Numbered from the stretch's first letter, positions 1 through 8,670 are shown. The stretch: DNA of 23,097 nt from Gryganskiella cystojenkinii (GCA_015852425.1 JAAAIG010000625.1:1-23097), one strand, 5' to 3'. Made by a program: numbers and translations. The notes: generated from the sequence alone by a model not told the origin.

Positions 1-154
1 AGTCCGTAGACAGGCAACCTAGCGTCGTTCGTGATCGAGGCCTAGAACAATCATCATGGTTCGTGACAACAAGCTCGCCATAAACTTGTATCCTGGCACC
101 TTCTATACTCTGTTTTACGCCATCGACTTGTAAAGATTAGCACCGGTGTCTTTC

Positions 155-834
155 TCATATAAGTAGCCCTTGCCCCCGACCCTGGCCTCTCTCTTCGGTC
201 TGTAATAACTCTCCCCATGAGGCGGTAAGTGTCGAAACGAGTCCAGCGAGCCGGTTAATGTCACCGACTTATATCCAGATTTTGTTAGATCTGGGTAGGA
301 TTATGTCGCGAATGTCGTGCAAATCCGAGGATTCTGACTCGATGGCGTCCACGAGACAGGCGATTAAAATATTCTCGGAGTCGTCACCCAGCTCTTCGAG
401 GAGCAAGCAGAGGCCTTACAATACTTTCCATCGCGTGCGAGCATCTGGGCTAGCAGCTCTTTGGCGTGATCGACCTCGAACAAACCGCCGTATATGATCC
501 GGTCCAGTGACGCCTAGATGGTTTCGCCGAAGGCAACGATCGATTTCTGAAGATCCTGAGCGTCCTCCTTCTCCAAGAATTTTTTCCAATGGATCTGTGC
601 CTGCGTAAACAAGGCCTGTGAGCGGATATTGTGAAGGTTAAAGACGTTGAGAGCTTGCTGCAGTAGTCCACGCTCACGCATCACGATTGCAGTGCCTAGA
701 TCGTCGGAAACACTTAATTCGTCAGGTAAAACTGCAATAATCGAGCAAGTTCATTCCTCACACGAATGACCACAGACTGTCAACTCACCTTCAGTCTTGA
801 GTGGGAGCAACAGTTTCAACGACTCTGTATGCAT
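155..834 (-). pseudogene. Decayed helical-protein gene with a recognisable intron
   Basis: Read on the minus strand, an ATG at 834-832 opens a 46-nt exon (MHTESLKLLLPLKTE) that ends in phase 1 at a GTGAGT donor. A 57-nt intron (732-788) ends in GCAG, and the next exon continues in phase as VLPDELSVSDDLG, then MRERGLLQQALNVFNLHNIR and HWKKFLEKEDAQDLQKSI. The reading is broken by TAG at 514-516, a frameshift near 404-411, TAA at 269-271 and TGA at 155-157, yet coherent helix-like sequence continues across each break (ELLAQMLARDGKYCKA, then LLLEELGDDSENILIACLVD, then VGDINRLAGLVSTLTASWGE). A further plausible stretch in another frame runs towards the left edge, so the relic may extend outside the window. 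I do not recognise the family. The conserved splice sites and codon-like text argue for a true former gene rather than chance ORFs. Confidence 0.45.
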
Positions 835-2099
835 AAGCTCTAGTAAAGTGGACGGAGTTGATCAAAGAGTAACATGGAGGGTGGGTGAAGATACTTCTGT
901 TTCTTTCCGTGCGCTCTATTGCCGTGTTCAAGCTCACTTTGTTGACTCGATCGCGCTTTTTAGGGTGAGATATTTCAAGGTGAAATTTGAGAGCGCAATG
1001 GTTGTGCTCACGTCCACGCTGTATTCAAACTCTTATTGACCTGCTGTTTCGATTTTGGATCACGCTATTATTCTAGACGACAACCACATAGGATAAATGG
1101 ACGACAAATAAGAGCATCGGACGACGAAGAGCGGGCGTCGGACCGGACGGAAAATGGAAACCTCTGAGGAAAAATGGGCATCTCGCCGTTGCCTGCACAG
1201 TACCATCGTTGATCGGGAATACATGCAGTCGTTTGGTGGGTTGTGAGATTCATGCAGTGAGTGAGTCCACTCTCCGTGAACCGAAATGGCATGACCTTTA
1301 AGCATCAACAGAATTCTCCCAGGGTCACACGAGGCATCGTTTTTTGCTTCGTTGTAGGTTTGTTGTTATCCTCACATGATTTTTACACAAGATCACAGGG
1401 CGACATGTACATGAGCTAAAATGGTTGGATATTGATCGCTGGACGCGTCCTCAGTTTTTGATCCTCAGATGCACATCCGAAAGGCACCCCGAGATTTATG
1501 GCGAGGAAGAGAAACGCCTGTCTCATCGTGTCAAATGTCTCATGAAAAGTGCTTGTTTGGGTTGATTTTGCGCTAGCGCGCGAGCAAGGACACCAAATCC
1601 ATGCTCCACTTGCCGAGAAATTCATGCAGTCGGAGAGTACAAAGAATACGGGTGAGAGGCGAGAGGTATCTCCCCAACAAATCCAAGCTGTGGATGAGTA
1701 CAACGCACAATAGCTGACCTCCATTCTTGTTGAGCTAGAGTATGAGCATCAAAAGTTTCTCAGGGTCATAGTGGGCATTTTTTTTTCAAAATTGTATGTG
1801 TTTCTTATACTGTTTTTCCGGACGAAATAACTGAAAATGAGCATTCAAGTCCTGGAGAGTTCTTCATTGTACAGTACAGCAATCATCTTTCACCATCTCA
1901 AAACTCCATTCTACCAGATTGTGCTGACCAAACTCTTGATGACACTGCCATAACTGTCATGTGTTGTCTCGTCTCGTTGTCCTTGAAACTTCACAAATGA
2001 GGCTTTCGTTGTTAAAGGTGGCATCAACTGCTTGCTTCTTGTCTATGACGCGGAACATTTATTAATGATTCATTTTACAATAGCGAGAGGGAAATCACC
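835..2099. other. Gene-free stretch
   Basis: I find no convincing gene. Reading frames of about 75-100 codons on both strands lack recognisable domains, exon-like continuity or regulatory signals. The only structure noted is a diverged direct repeat, at about 1300-1343 and 1743-1785: both copies share AGCATCAA, then TCTC...AGGGTCA, then GGCAT and a T-run. Confidence 0.5.
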
Positions 2100-2105
2100 T
2101 TTATT
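2100..2105 (-). other. Poly(A) signal AATAAA of the 112-residue gene
   Basis: TTTATT on the plus strand reads AATAAA on the minus strand, three bases past the TAA stop at 2108-2110. A second AATAAA lies about 40 nt further downstream. This placement supports a genuine 3' end here. Confidence 0.45.
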
Positions 2106-2107
2106 TT

Positions 2108-2446
2108 TTAGGAATGGTCATCTAGTATCACGATGGTATCTTGGCCATAAGTTATAACTACTTTGTCAAGGGGGATAGGTTGACCATCTTTCTCTATCTT
2201 TGCAACTTTACTGTCTACCAATCCAAAATTAACTACAATCGTATATCTGAATTGTGAAAACGTTATGTCGGCTACATATTTCGTCCATGCACCATATGGG
2301 ATGAGGAGCGCCCAGTACTCGTGCGTAAATTCATCTGTTTCTTCGGTGACCCCATCATCGGAAGTCATGATAAGCTTTAAGGAGCCTTTATAACTCCCAC
2401 TAGAGAATCCGAAATCTCGTGTTGTTTTCAAGATAAAGATCTTCAT
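2108..2446 (-). CDS. Hypothetical 112-residue protein, probably beta-rich
   Basis: The ORF starts at ATG 2446 and stops at TAA 2108-2110, followed almost at once by AATAAA. The protein alternates hydrophobic and polar residues as beta-sandwich proteins do (for example YTIVVNFGLVDSKVAKI and VVITYGQDTIVILDD). It has many aromatics and no cysteine, signal peptide or membrane segment. I do not recognise a family. Upstream on the same strand a good donor (GTGAGT, 2585-2580) and an acceptor (CTCTAG, just before about 2470) could form an intron in the 5' leader, because the region between is not in frame with this ORF. In that model the first exon is the duplicated exon at 2586-2631, which has lost its ATG. 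Expression and start are unproven. Confidence 0.42.
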   Translation of the reverse strand: MKIFILKTTRDFGFSSGSYKGSLKLIMTSDDGVTEETDEFTHEYWALLIPYGAWTKYVADITFSQFRYTIVVNFGLVDSKVAKIEKDGQPIPLDKVVITYGQDTIVILDDHS

Positions 2447-2585
2447 AGGGCTTGCTTGAAGACGTATATGCTAGAGAAGGGGGCAGGGGCATAAATATTC
2501 ACTGTGGTCAGTACTTGGGTCTGACCAAGAGTTGCATCAAGGGCGAGTGCAAGTGCATTCTTGACAGGAATGTCTCTCAACTCAC

Positions 2586-2631
2586 CTTCAGTGTTGAGTG
2601 AACTCGTCAGTTTCAGCGAGACTCTATGCAC
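2586..2631 (-). pseudogene. Duplicated first exon, start codon lost
   Basis: This 46-nt segment matches the first exon of the decayed gene at 789-834 in length and sequence, and its GTGAGT donor at the same place is intact. The reading here is VHRVSLKLTSSLNTE against MHTESLKLLLPLKTE there. The ATG has become GTG (2631-2629). Downstream of the donor, the second exon of the other copy is not found, and a different ORF (2108-2446) follows. It may now act as an untranslated leader exon of that ORF, or simply be a relic. Confidence 0.45.
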
Positions 2632-2746
2632 AAGCAAGAAGGCTGTGGCTGCTTGAAAAGTTATCAAAAGACTGTGGTTAATACTAGGAAGAGCAGCTTC
2701 AAGGACTGGTGTACAGCAGCAAAGAAGCTGTCCCTTGTTACCTGGG

Positions 2747-2774
2747 AGTGAATGAGAAGGAATGAGAAGGAATG
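2747..2774. repeat. Short tandem repeat, unit AATGAGAAGG
   Basis: Two exact 10-bp units (2751-2760, 2761-2770) with partial flanking copies lie in a purine-rich tract reaching to about 2825. On the minus strand this is a pyrimidine-rich tract of the kind seen in leaders in this window. Confidence 0.6.
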
Positions 2775-2902
2775 AAAACGACAAGGAAGGAAGGAATGAG
2801 TGAGGAGTGAAAGAGAAGGAATACATGAATGAGGCATGAATTATAAGAGCAAAAAAAACGTTTCATTGTTTTGGTGAGGCGCGTGCGCAAGTCAATGTAA
2901 CA

Positions 2903-3230
2903 CAGCAGTTACTTTACCCGGTCCGTTTTGGGAAGTCAGCGATTTCACCAAAGAGATTTCAAACTAAGGGGTGTTTTTAGCCTTCTGTAACAAAAACCCA
3001 TAAACTTTCGGCACAACAATTACTTTGCCCTCAAATTTCTTGCAAGCATATTCCAAAAATCAAACGCCTGATAGCAGTTGGCCGGGATACGAAGGAGACA
3101 ATGTGAGCAAGAGCCATTTTTCATCGGTTGAACTATAAACCACGACGCCTCAGCTACTTAACCCGGTTTTGCTGAAATTTCTTGCATGCTTGCACAACCC
3201 AAAATCGTAACGCCCTGCCAACAATCAGCT
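2903..3230. repeat. Three diverged direct repeats
   Basis: Three related segments begin near 2903, 3012 and 3149. Copies one and three share CAG-T/C-TACTT-ACCCGG (2906 and 3151). Copies two and three share the exact 12-mer AAATTTCTTGCA (3033-3044 and 3175-3186), followed by diverged AAAATC...ACGCC text. Spacing is 109 and 137 bp. No ORF follows the repeat; it may be an old dispersed element or tandem array. Confidence 0.4.
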
Positions 3231-5355
3231 GCTATGCCAATAAGACAATAAGCGAGAGTTATTTTTTCATCATCGGCGAACTAGAACGCCGCTTGATCGT
3301 AGGCATCGTCGCCTTTGTTTTTGTGCGGGAATTTTATGCAAAGATATGGGGCAGAAAGGATGGTCGAGAGCGAAGAAAAAGTTAAGAACAAAACAAACAT
3401 TATACTGTACCCTCTGTTCCAAGGTTTGTGGGTTTTGTCGCTGCCACACATTTCCTGTCGATGAATTTTGAACGCTTCGGCGAGCAAACCCAACCTGGAT
3501 TCTGAGTGTATCACCTGCTTGCTAAAGGCTATAAAGTGCTTTAGAGGGAGTCGAAAGCGCCCGCATCTGAACCGCGACGCTTAGAATCGGAACCATGGAC
3601 AGCTTGCACGACTCTACGAGTGAACCAGACACGATCTTCTGATACAGCTGGTTGATATTGTCACTTCCGCGCGGGGAGACAAACACAAGCAAAAGGGCGC
3701 AGTGCCTGGAAATTTTCCGACACTCTAACATACAACCAAAGTCGGCGAATCGTTTAGACGCCGCAGCTGGTGCCACTCGCGGTAGTCAATCGTCTTAACG
3801 TGGTCCGCAAGCAAGTCCCAGACTGGAAATACTTTACGATGTTCTCCAGCATATGCGGTGTACATCGCGATCAGGGCTATCCTGTGAGGAACACCTGCAA
3901 GCAAGTTGCCTAACATAGATATCTGTATTTCTTTGAGCCAACAAACGCATCTTTTTTTAGGCCGAAAAGGCTTTACGTCCCTGTATCTTGCCTTCTTTGA
4001 TCCATGCTAAACGAAAGAAAAGAGGACCTGGTGCTTCGTTTTGTGGAAATTACCAAAAGGATTGAAAGACAAAGACCGCAAGAGGTCGCGCCAAGTCACG
4101 CCTAAATTAAACAAGGAACAAATTTACGACTATGTTGTGACATGAAACATAGAGAAGCAATAAAGAGCAAGAGCTTTTCATGCTTTCAGGGAAGTAATAT
4201 AGCGGAACTCTTCGGTCGTTGGTAGGTTGGTGTTAGGCGCGAAGAAGATTACGATCGCATCGCCTCTGTGTCCCCCGAAATTTTCGCCCCGATGTTTTTT
4301 ATTTCTTGTTCTCTTGTTCTATCTAAACTCCCTCGCCTTGGTTGAGCTGGTCGCTGTTGTCTCCTCAGGTGTTTACATTTTTTTTGTTCGTTGGCGACGA
4401 GGGGCGTCAAATAAAATGCACATCTTGGATACACGAGCATTACTGCCACCCTCACCATTTCGCCATGCCTTACTCATCACGAAGAAGCACGGGAACATTT
4501 TGCCTTCAGAAGTTCACAACCAAAACTTCGAAATTTGTGCTAATGGATTGTTCCAAGCGAGAAATCGCTATGAGGTTCATCATCTAGTCCAGGAACGACT
4601 GGTACTCCTTCGTGATGTAGTCTTTGTTTTGGATTTGTCATCACCTTCGCCGTGCAATAGAAGGATGCAGATATGAAAATACACATGCCCTGGAACTGTT
4701 CACACTGTTAAATCTCACACCATGGGATCTGTCCTTTTTTTACCGTCGTTGACAACACGGCTGCAGTGACAACGGATTGTTGATTCTGTCCAAGGTGGCC
4801 AACTTCCGCCCTCTGCCGGTATCAATCATCCCTCTCCGGGTCCTGACGAGAGGGAAGCAGGAGAGTTAATGGAAGCACAATTTCAGATTTGGATCAAATT
4901 TAACAATCATGGGTGCTGAAAACGAAGGAAGGGATAGATCATATATTCCCTAACCCTGATTGCTGTATTTTGTAGCCCTGAGCGACTCTAGCAATCCGGG
5001 ACACCCTCTGTCATGAATCACGACTATGGCAAGGCGAGAATGACTTTCCCAGGTGGGGACAAGGGCGAAGGAGGGTGTGCGCTATGAGGAAAGGGTTCAA
5101 GGCTGTGGACAGTGATCAAGGTGTTCTGTGGGGTTTATTCATATTGCTAGGTGAAGAACTAAACGAAGTGTGAGAAAAGGAAGGCTTATATAAGGAAGGA
5201 GAATGAGAAGTATTTAAAAGGACGCAAAGTAGATAAGAAGAAGCGAAGTAGCTAAACAAGGAGCGAGGTACTTGGCCGCAGCAGTTAAAGAGGCGAGGTA
5301 GGAATGCACCAGGACACGAGTTCAGCGTTTGAGACAGTGGGTCTGTGACATCCTC
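3231..5355. other. Gene-free stretch
   Basis: No gene could be supported. Short ORFs occur on both strands, for example 3725-3916 minus and a non-ATG frame 4227-4676 plus, but none shows a domain, credible start or conserved splice pattern. An AATAAA on the minus strand (5134-5139) lies 217 nt past the stop of the GST gene and could be its poly(A) signal. TATATAA at about 5187 has no gene after it on the plus strand. Confidence 0.45.
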
Positions 5356-6303
5356 CTACTTGACCTCCGCATACTTCTCCAGACCATCATGTAAACGTCC
5401 AAAGATACCTCCATGCCAGCCCCTCACTGCCTCCCACTCATTCTTTGGGAGAGTGTCGCTCGCCATGCGTAGCCACCCCCCGACGATAAGATCGGCATAA
5501 CTGGCCTGCTCACCCAACAAGAAAGGCCCACTGGTGTCCCTCAAAAATAGCTTGCCAAGGTCACCCAGCATGAGATGGAAGGACTCTATAAGCTTCTCTC
5601 GCTTTTCCCCCTTAACCTCGAAATCGTCCCAAGATTTGACGCCAGCACGCTGAATGAATTGGGCCTTGCTAGCTTCGGCGGTGGCTGGATCAAAAGGGAG
5701 GTTATATGCCATAAGACCAACATGAGCGCTGAATGCCGCATCGACGTTTGTATTGAATCGAGAGTAATCGTCATGTTCACTCTCTTTCCGCTCTGACAGT
5801 GGCACAAGTAGTGCATGATCGAGGTTGAAGACGAAATCGAGTTCTTGACGGGGAAACAAATTGCCTGAGCCTGAGTTCGGGTATTTGTTTTGCAAATAGA
5901 CGGCAATATCGAAGGAGTCCCCGATTTTGGAGTTTGTATTGGGATCAATCAGAATGGGGAGTGTATAGTAGTCCGTGCCATCGCCAAACTTGCGACAGGC
6001 GTCCACACCGAGAGCGCAACGAACTTTAGCAATGTCGGGAAGAGGAACCCATGTGGTAGAATAGGCAATATTTTTAAAGTTAAGTGCCAATCGGGATTTC
6101 CAGGGGTTCGTTGCGCAGGGCGGGCGCATAGCAATGTCATAGAAGATCATGGCTTCGGAGGGCTTGGATGATGTCGCCATGGCAGAGGATGAGGAGAGGA
6201 CGAGAAATTGATTCAGCCATGAGAATGACTCGGCCATTTCACTGAAGATTTCAGGCCGTGGTGACGTCATCGTAGCCATGGCCATGGTCGACCCATGGTG
6301 CAT
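5356..6303 (-). CDS. Glutathione S-transferase, etherase-like (LigE/GTE) type
   Basis: Predicted cytosolic enzyme that conjugates or removes glutathione. The N-terminal thioredoxin fold starts at about residue 52 (MIFYDIAMRPP), with the active-site region NPWKSRLALNF (66-76), the cis-proline stretch TLPILID (114-120) and the glutathione gamma-Glu site DS (129-130). The helical C-terminal domain ends with FLLGEQASYADLIVGGWLRM, where SYAD (268-271) is the usual N-capping motif. The pattern fits fungal GTE-class enzymes related to bacterial beta-etherase LigE; the true substrate is unknown. No intron is needed. The start is uncertain: ATG 6303 is the outermost and has weak context; ATG 6285 (ACCATGG) and ATG 6180 (GCCATGG) are stronger. 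A start at 6180 gives 274 residues, closer to family length, and would place the TGACGTCA box in the leader or promoter. Confidence 0.9.
   Translation of the reverse strand: MHHGSTMAMATMTSPRPEIFSEMAESFSWLNQFLVLSSSSAMATSSKPSEAMIFYDIAMRPPCATNPWKSRLALNFKNIAYSTTWVPLPDIAKVRCALGVDACRKFGDGTDYYTLPILIDPNTNSKIGDSFDIAVYLQNKYPNSGSGNLFPRQELDFVFNLDHALLVPLSERKESEHDDYSRFNTNVDAAFSAHVGLMAYNLPFDPATAEASKAQFIQRAGVKSWDDFEVKGEKREKLIESFHLMLGDLGKLFLRDTSGPFLLGEQASYADLIVGGWLRMASDTLPKNEWEAVRGWHGGIFGRLHDGLEKYAEVK
6262..6269. promoter_or_regulatory. Palindromic CRE/ATF-type site TGACGTCA
   Basis: A perfect 8-bp palindrome, the classic binding site of CREB/ATF bZIP factors, some of which control stress genes in fungi. It lies 82 nt upstream of the ATG at 6180 of the GST gene, but inside the ORF if the start is at 6303 or 6285. 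It may be chance; function is an inference. Confidence 0.3.
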
Positions 6304-6425
6304 TCAGGGCTTCTCCGACTACCAAGTGTCAAAATGAAAATACATTTTTTCAAATTACTAGTCAGTTTCCCACCGAGCTCAATCTTTTTTTCTTCCCTTC
6401 TCGTTAAATCTATTGTCCACCATTC

Positions 6426-6872
6426 TTACTGTCCAATTGTCTCTAACCGCAACGCAGGGGAGAAGGTGGTCTTGGTGACTCGAGGACGGTTTTCATCCCA
6501 GTGGCCATCATCTTCGTTGTCGTCGTCTTTGCTATCAGCACCTCCAGCTTTTTTTGTCTCGGCATAAAGGTTGATGTTGGTGGCAATGGTGCTGAACATT
6601 TTATCGAGAAGATAATAGGCAAGGGTATATTGTTGATGTTGTCGAATATTCAGGCAGTTGGAGGCGGGCGACATGTTTTTGTTTAATCGTGGGTTCAAAC
6701 ACTGGCGGATCTGGCAACACAACCTTTCTTCGTCTTTTCCTTCGCTCTTCTTCCTGTGAGTGGTATTTTTGGCGTTGTCGCTTCTTTCCTCTCCGTCTTC
6801 CTCCTCGTCGTCGTTGTCGTCGTATTCGTTGCCTAGTTCTTGAAAGGTTATGTCGGTTTGTTGCCGGTTCAT
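6426..6872 (-). CDS. Doubtful acidic hypothetical protein (148 residues)
   Basis: From ATG 6872 the minus strand reads MNRQQTDITFQELGNEYDDN, a long Asp/Glu run, a basic stretch, then LNKNMSPASNCLNIRQHQQ and an Ala-Tyr-Tyr-Leu helix-like segment, a second Asp-rich run and a basic tail. The open frame continues upstream to 7010 through a poly-lysine run that is only the 21-base T tract. The ORF ends 122 nt upstream of the outermost GST ATG, on the same strand. No domain is recognised. Much of the openness comes from low-complexity GAN/AAN codons, so it could be chance. Confidence 0.28.
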   Translation of the reverse strand: MNRQQTDITFQELGNEYDDNDDEEEDGEERSDNAKNTTHRKKSEGKDEERLCCQIRQCLNPRLNKNMSPASNCLNIRQHQQYTLAYYLLDKMFSTIATNINLYAETKKAGGADSKDDDNEDDGHWDENRPRVTKTTFSPALRLETIGQ

Positions 6873-6976
6873 CGTCAGTGGTGTCTTTTGCCCAGATGAT
6901 AAGAAGGATGTAGTACTCAATAGGGGAATGATTTCGTAATGTTGATAATGAGGATGATCGAATTGATGCCCAACCC

Positions 6977-6997
6977 TTTTTTTTTTTTTTTTTTTTT
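6977..6997. repeat. Homopolymer tract, 21 T
   Basis: Uninterrupted run of T at the left edge of the motif-rich spacer 7.0-7.5 kb. Confidence 0.8.
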
Positions 6998-7019
6998 GAG
7001 GTAAAGACAAATCACTACC

Positions 7020-7494
7020 CCCCGTAGACCGCGATTCTTACGGGGAGCACTGAATTCTCTTTAGTCCTTTAAAATTTACCTGTATTCACAAAGTGCAAAC
7101 TACACATACAGTACGCTGGTGTTCGCATTCAAATTATTACATGATGAGAACCATTCGACGGGGGTCGAATTGGGCTCAGAAAAAATTTCGACGGCCCATC
7201 AAACGCTATTATTCTCACGGGAGAGGGCAGAATTCGTTTATCCATAAAAAAAAGGGTGATGGTTAACTCAGAGGCCTCCGCAAGAGTTAATGTTCACGGG
7301 AGTTGGAATTTTTCTTAGCAGACATTATCACTCCCGCGAATAAAGTCTCAGCGAACGTTTTCAGTACCTCCTCCCGTGAAATGAGTCTTAGTTTGCATTG
7401 TTACTCCCTGTGAGAGTCGGGGTGGCACTGAAAGTCGTCTCTAGGAGACACTCTTACAGGAGTAACTGTGGGCTCTGAAGGAATTTTTACGGGA
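7020..7494. repeat. Cluster of CACGGGAG-like motifs in both orientations
   Basis: About nine variants of one short motif occur in under 500 bp. Forward forms: TTACGGGGAG (7038), TCACGGGAG (7215), TTCACGGGAG (7293), CTTACAGGAG (7453), TTACGGGAC (about 7487). Reverse forms: CCCCGTA (7020), CTCCCGCGA (7331), CTCCCGTGA (7371), CTCCCTGTGAG (7404). Between them the sequence is AT-rich and carries no ORF. It lies 5' of the cysteine-rich gene and 5' of the minus-strand genes, so an arrayed protein-binding region is possible; a decayed repeat element is the alternative. Confidence 0.45.
7400..7466. repeat. Imperfect inverted repeat, 17-18 bp arms
   Basis: GTTACTCCCTGTGAGAGT (7400-7417) pairs with ACTCTTACAGGAGTAAC (7450-7466), differing by one bulged base and one G/A change. 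The 32-bp spacer includes GTCTCTAGGAGAC (7437-7449), itself an inverted repeat around a TAG centre. Both arms contain the motif of the surrounding cluster, which is how the hairpin arises. Confidence 0.6.
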
Positions 7495-7495
7495 C

Positions 7496-7528
7496 ACTGA
7501 TTTTGCTTTATCTCTAAAAAAAATCAGT
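7496..7528. repeat. Perfect 9-bp hairpin
   Basis: ACTGATTTT (7496-7504) pairs exactly with AAAATCAGT (7520-7528) around a 15-nt loop. It closes the motif-rich spacer, about 220 bp upstream of the ATG of the cysteine-rich gene. Confidence 0.5.
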
Positions 7529-7750
7529 CACCACTTTTCCGTGATTGCCTTTGTTATTCCCTTTTGTTTCTCACCAGCTCTACATAATACCTTTTTTCTT
7601 TTTTTTTTTTCTTCCTCGTCTGTTCTCTTTTTAATCATTCAGCTTTTTCATGTTTACTGTTTTCTATTAATCCACTTTAACCAAGTCTTCAGCTTGCAAC
7701 TGATCGCTTCACTCAAACCAACTCCGTACTCCAACCCAACCCATTCAAAA

Positions 7751-8083
7751 ATGCATCTCCGATATTTCTTTATTGCCTGCATTCTCATGAGCTTGGCGGC
7801 CACTGAACCTATCGGAGCCAGCAGCGGCTGCAGCACCGTCATCAACCTTAACGCAAAAAAGCACTGCTGCGCCCTAGAACAACAAGACAAGCAGCACTGC
7901 GGTGACTGCAGGAACGCAATCGCCCGCCTCGACCACGAGCGCCAAGCAGACTGCAACGGCAACGGCCGCGGCTTCGACACTCATTACCTCTGCGAATGCC
8001 TCGACACGCTCGCAAAACAACACATCGAACAATTCTACGCGCTCGAACACGCCGCCTACGACGCCTGCTGCATTTTACGTTAG
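7751..8083 (+). CDS. Small secreted cysteine-rich protein (110 residues)
   Basis: The first credible ATG is 7751 (CAAAAATGC). The frame is open further upstream to a GTG at 7541, but that part reads through the pyrimidine-rich leader. Residues 1 to about 17-23 form a signal peptide (basic MHLR, hydrophobic FFIACILMSLA, then small residues). The mature part has ten cysteines at 27, 39, 40, 50, 53, 68, 81, 83, 106 and 107, an even number that could form five disulfides: C-x11-CC-x9-C-x2-C-x14-C-x12-C-x-C-x22-CC. There is no membrane segment or GPI-type tail. I do not recognise the pattern. Small size, export and dense cysteines fit an effector-like, antimicrobial or cell-surface protein, but function is unknown. 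AATAAA follows 60 nt after the stop. Third codon positions are C-rich, unlike the AT-rich flanks, which supports real coding. Confidence 0.75.
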   Translation: MHLRYFFIACILMSLAATEPIGASSGCSTVINLNAKKHCCALEQQDKQHCGDCRNAIARLDHERQADCNGNGRGFDTHYLCECLDTLAKQHIEQFYALEHAAYDACCILR

Positions 8084-8142
8084 GTCAGTCGCCTGACCCA
8101 TGACATCGAATAATCGGTGTTGTCATATGGGACACAGTTTCA

Positions 8143-8148
8143 AATAAA
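8143..8148 (+). other. Poly(A) signal AATAAA of the cysteine-rich gene
   Basis: Canonical hexamer 60 nt downstream of the TAG stop at 8083. Confidence 0.5.
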
Positions 8149-8340
8149 CTTCAATCAAGAGGATGTCCATTAACTCGAAGTCGTGCTGCAAGGATATTGT
8201 ATAATACTGGAGCACAGTATGAGGGAGCGTGGAAAAAAAAAAGTGGGATGCCCAAATAATAACGGTCACGCATAAAAGGAGGCGGACAAAGTAAGAAAGC
8301 AAAAGAAATGCGTTCAAAGTTCAACGGTTAGTAGACACTA

Positions 8341-8670
8341 TCAAGAGATGGGAACATCAAGGCTAGAACATCAAAGGGTGGAACATCAAATGATGGAAAA
8401 AATCGAGGGATGAGGTCGAAAAAGCAAGGGAGCAAATCAAGGCAAGGGATCGGATAACCATGAGAGCGAAAAATTGTAGGCAACCATCAAAACTCAAATA
8501 TTAGTCTTGCGGGAAACGCAAGTTTGAGGAGGTGGTCTTTGCCACGCACTTCTATTTCGCTACTTCGTCGCTTACTCGCTGTTCAAGAGATGGGAACATC
8601 AAATGATAAAAACAAATCAACGGATTGAAAAGAAGAGGTCGAAAATCAGGGGAGCGGAACGATCAAGGCA
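8341..8670. repeat. Pair of diverged direct repeats with GAACATCAA units
   Basis: The 20-mer starting TCAAGAGATGGGAACATCAA occurs at 8341-8360 and 8583-8602. Similar text follows both copies: AAATGAT, GAGGTCGAAAA, GGGAGC, ATCAAGGCAAGGGA. The first copy carries three GAACATCAA units spaced 14-15 bp (8352, 8366, 8381), the second only one (8594), so unit number has changed since duplication. No coding frame is seen. Confidence 0.65.

Noticed and set aside
2443..2826. 127-codon minus-strand frame overlapping the duplicated exon
   Set aside because: It reads through the GTGAGT donor and the low-complexity AATGAGAAGG tract; the exon/intron reading explains it better.
3725..3916. Minus-strand ORF with text like VFPVWDLLADHVKTIDYREW, faintly like the reductase region of NRPS-type enzymes
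   Set aside because: Only one short stretch resembles the family, no neighbouring frame continues the domain, and the resemblance is from memory; too weak to call.
4227..4676. 149-codon open frame on the plus strand
   Set aside because: Begins with a non-ATG codon, has no domain, and its hydrophobic part comes from a T-rich tract.
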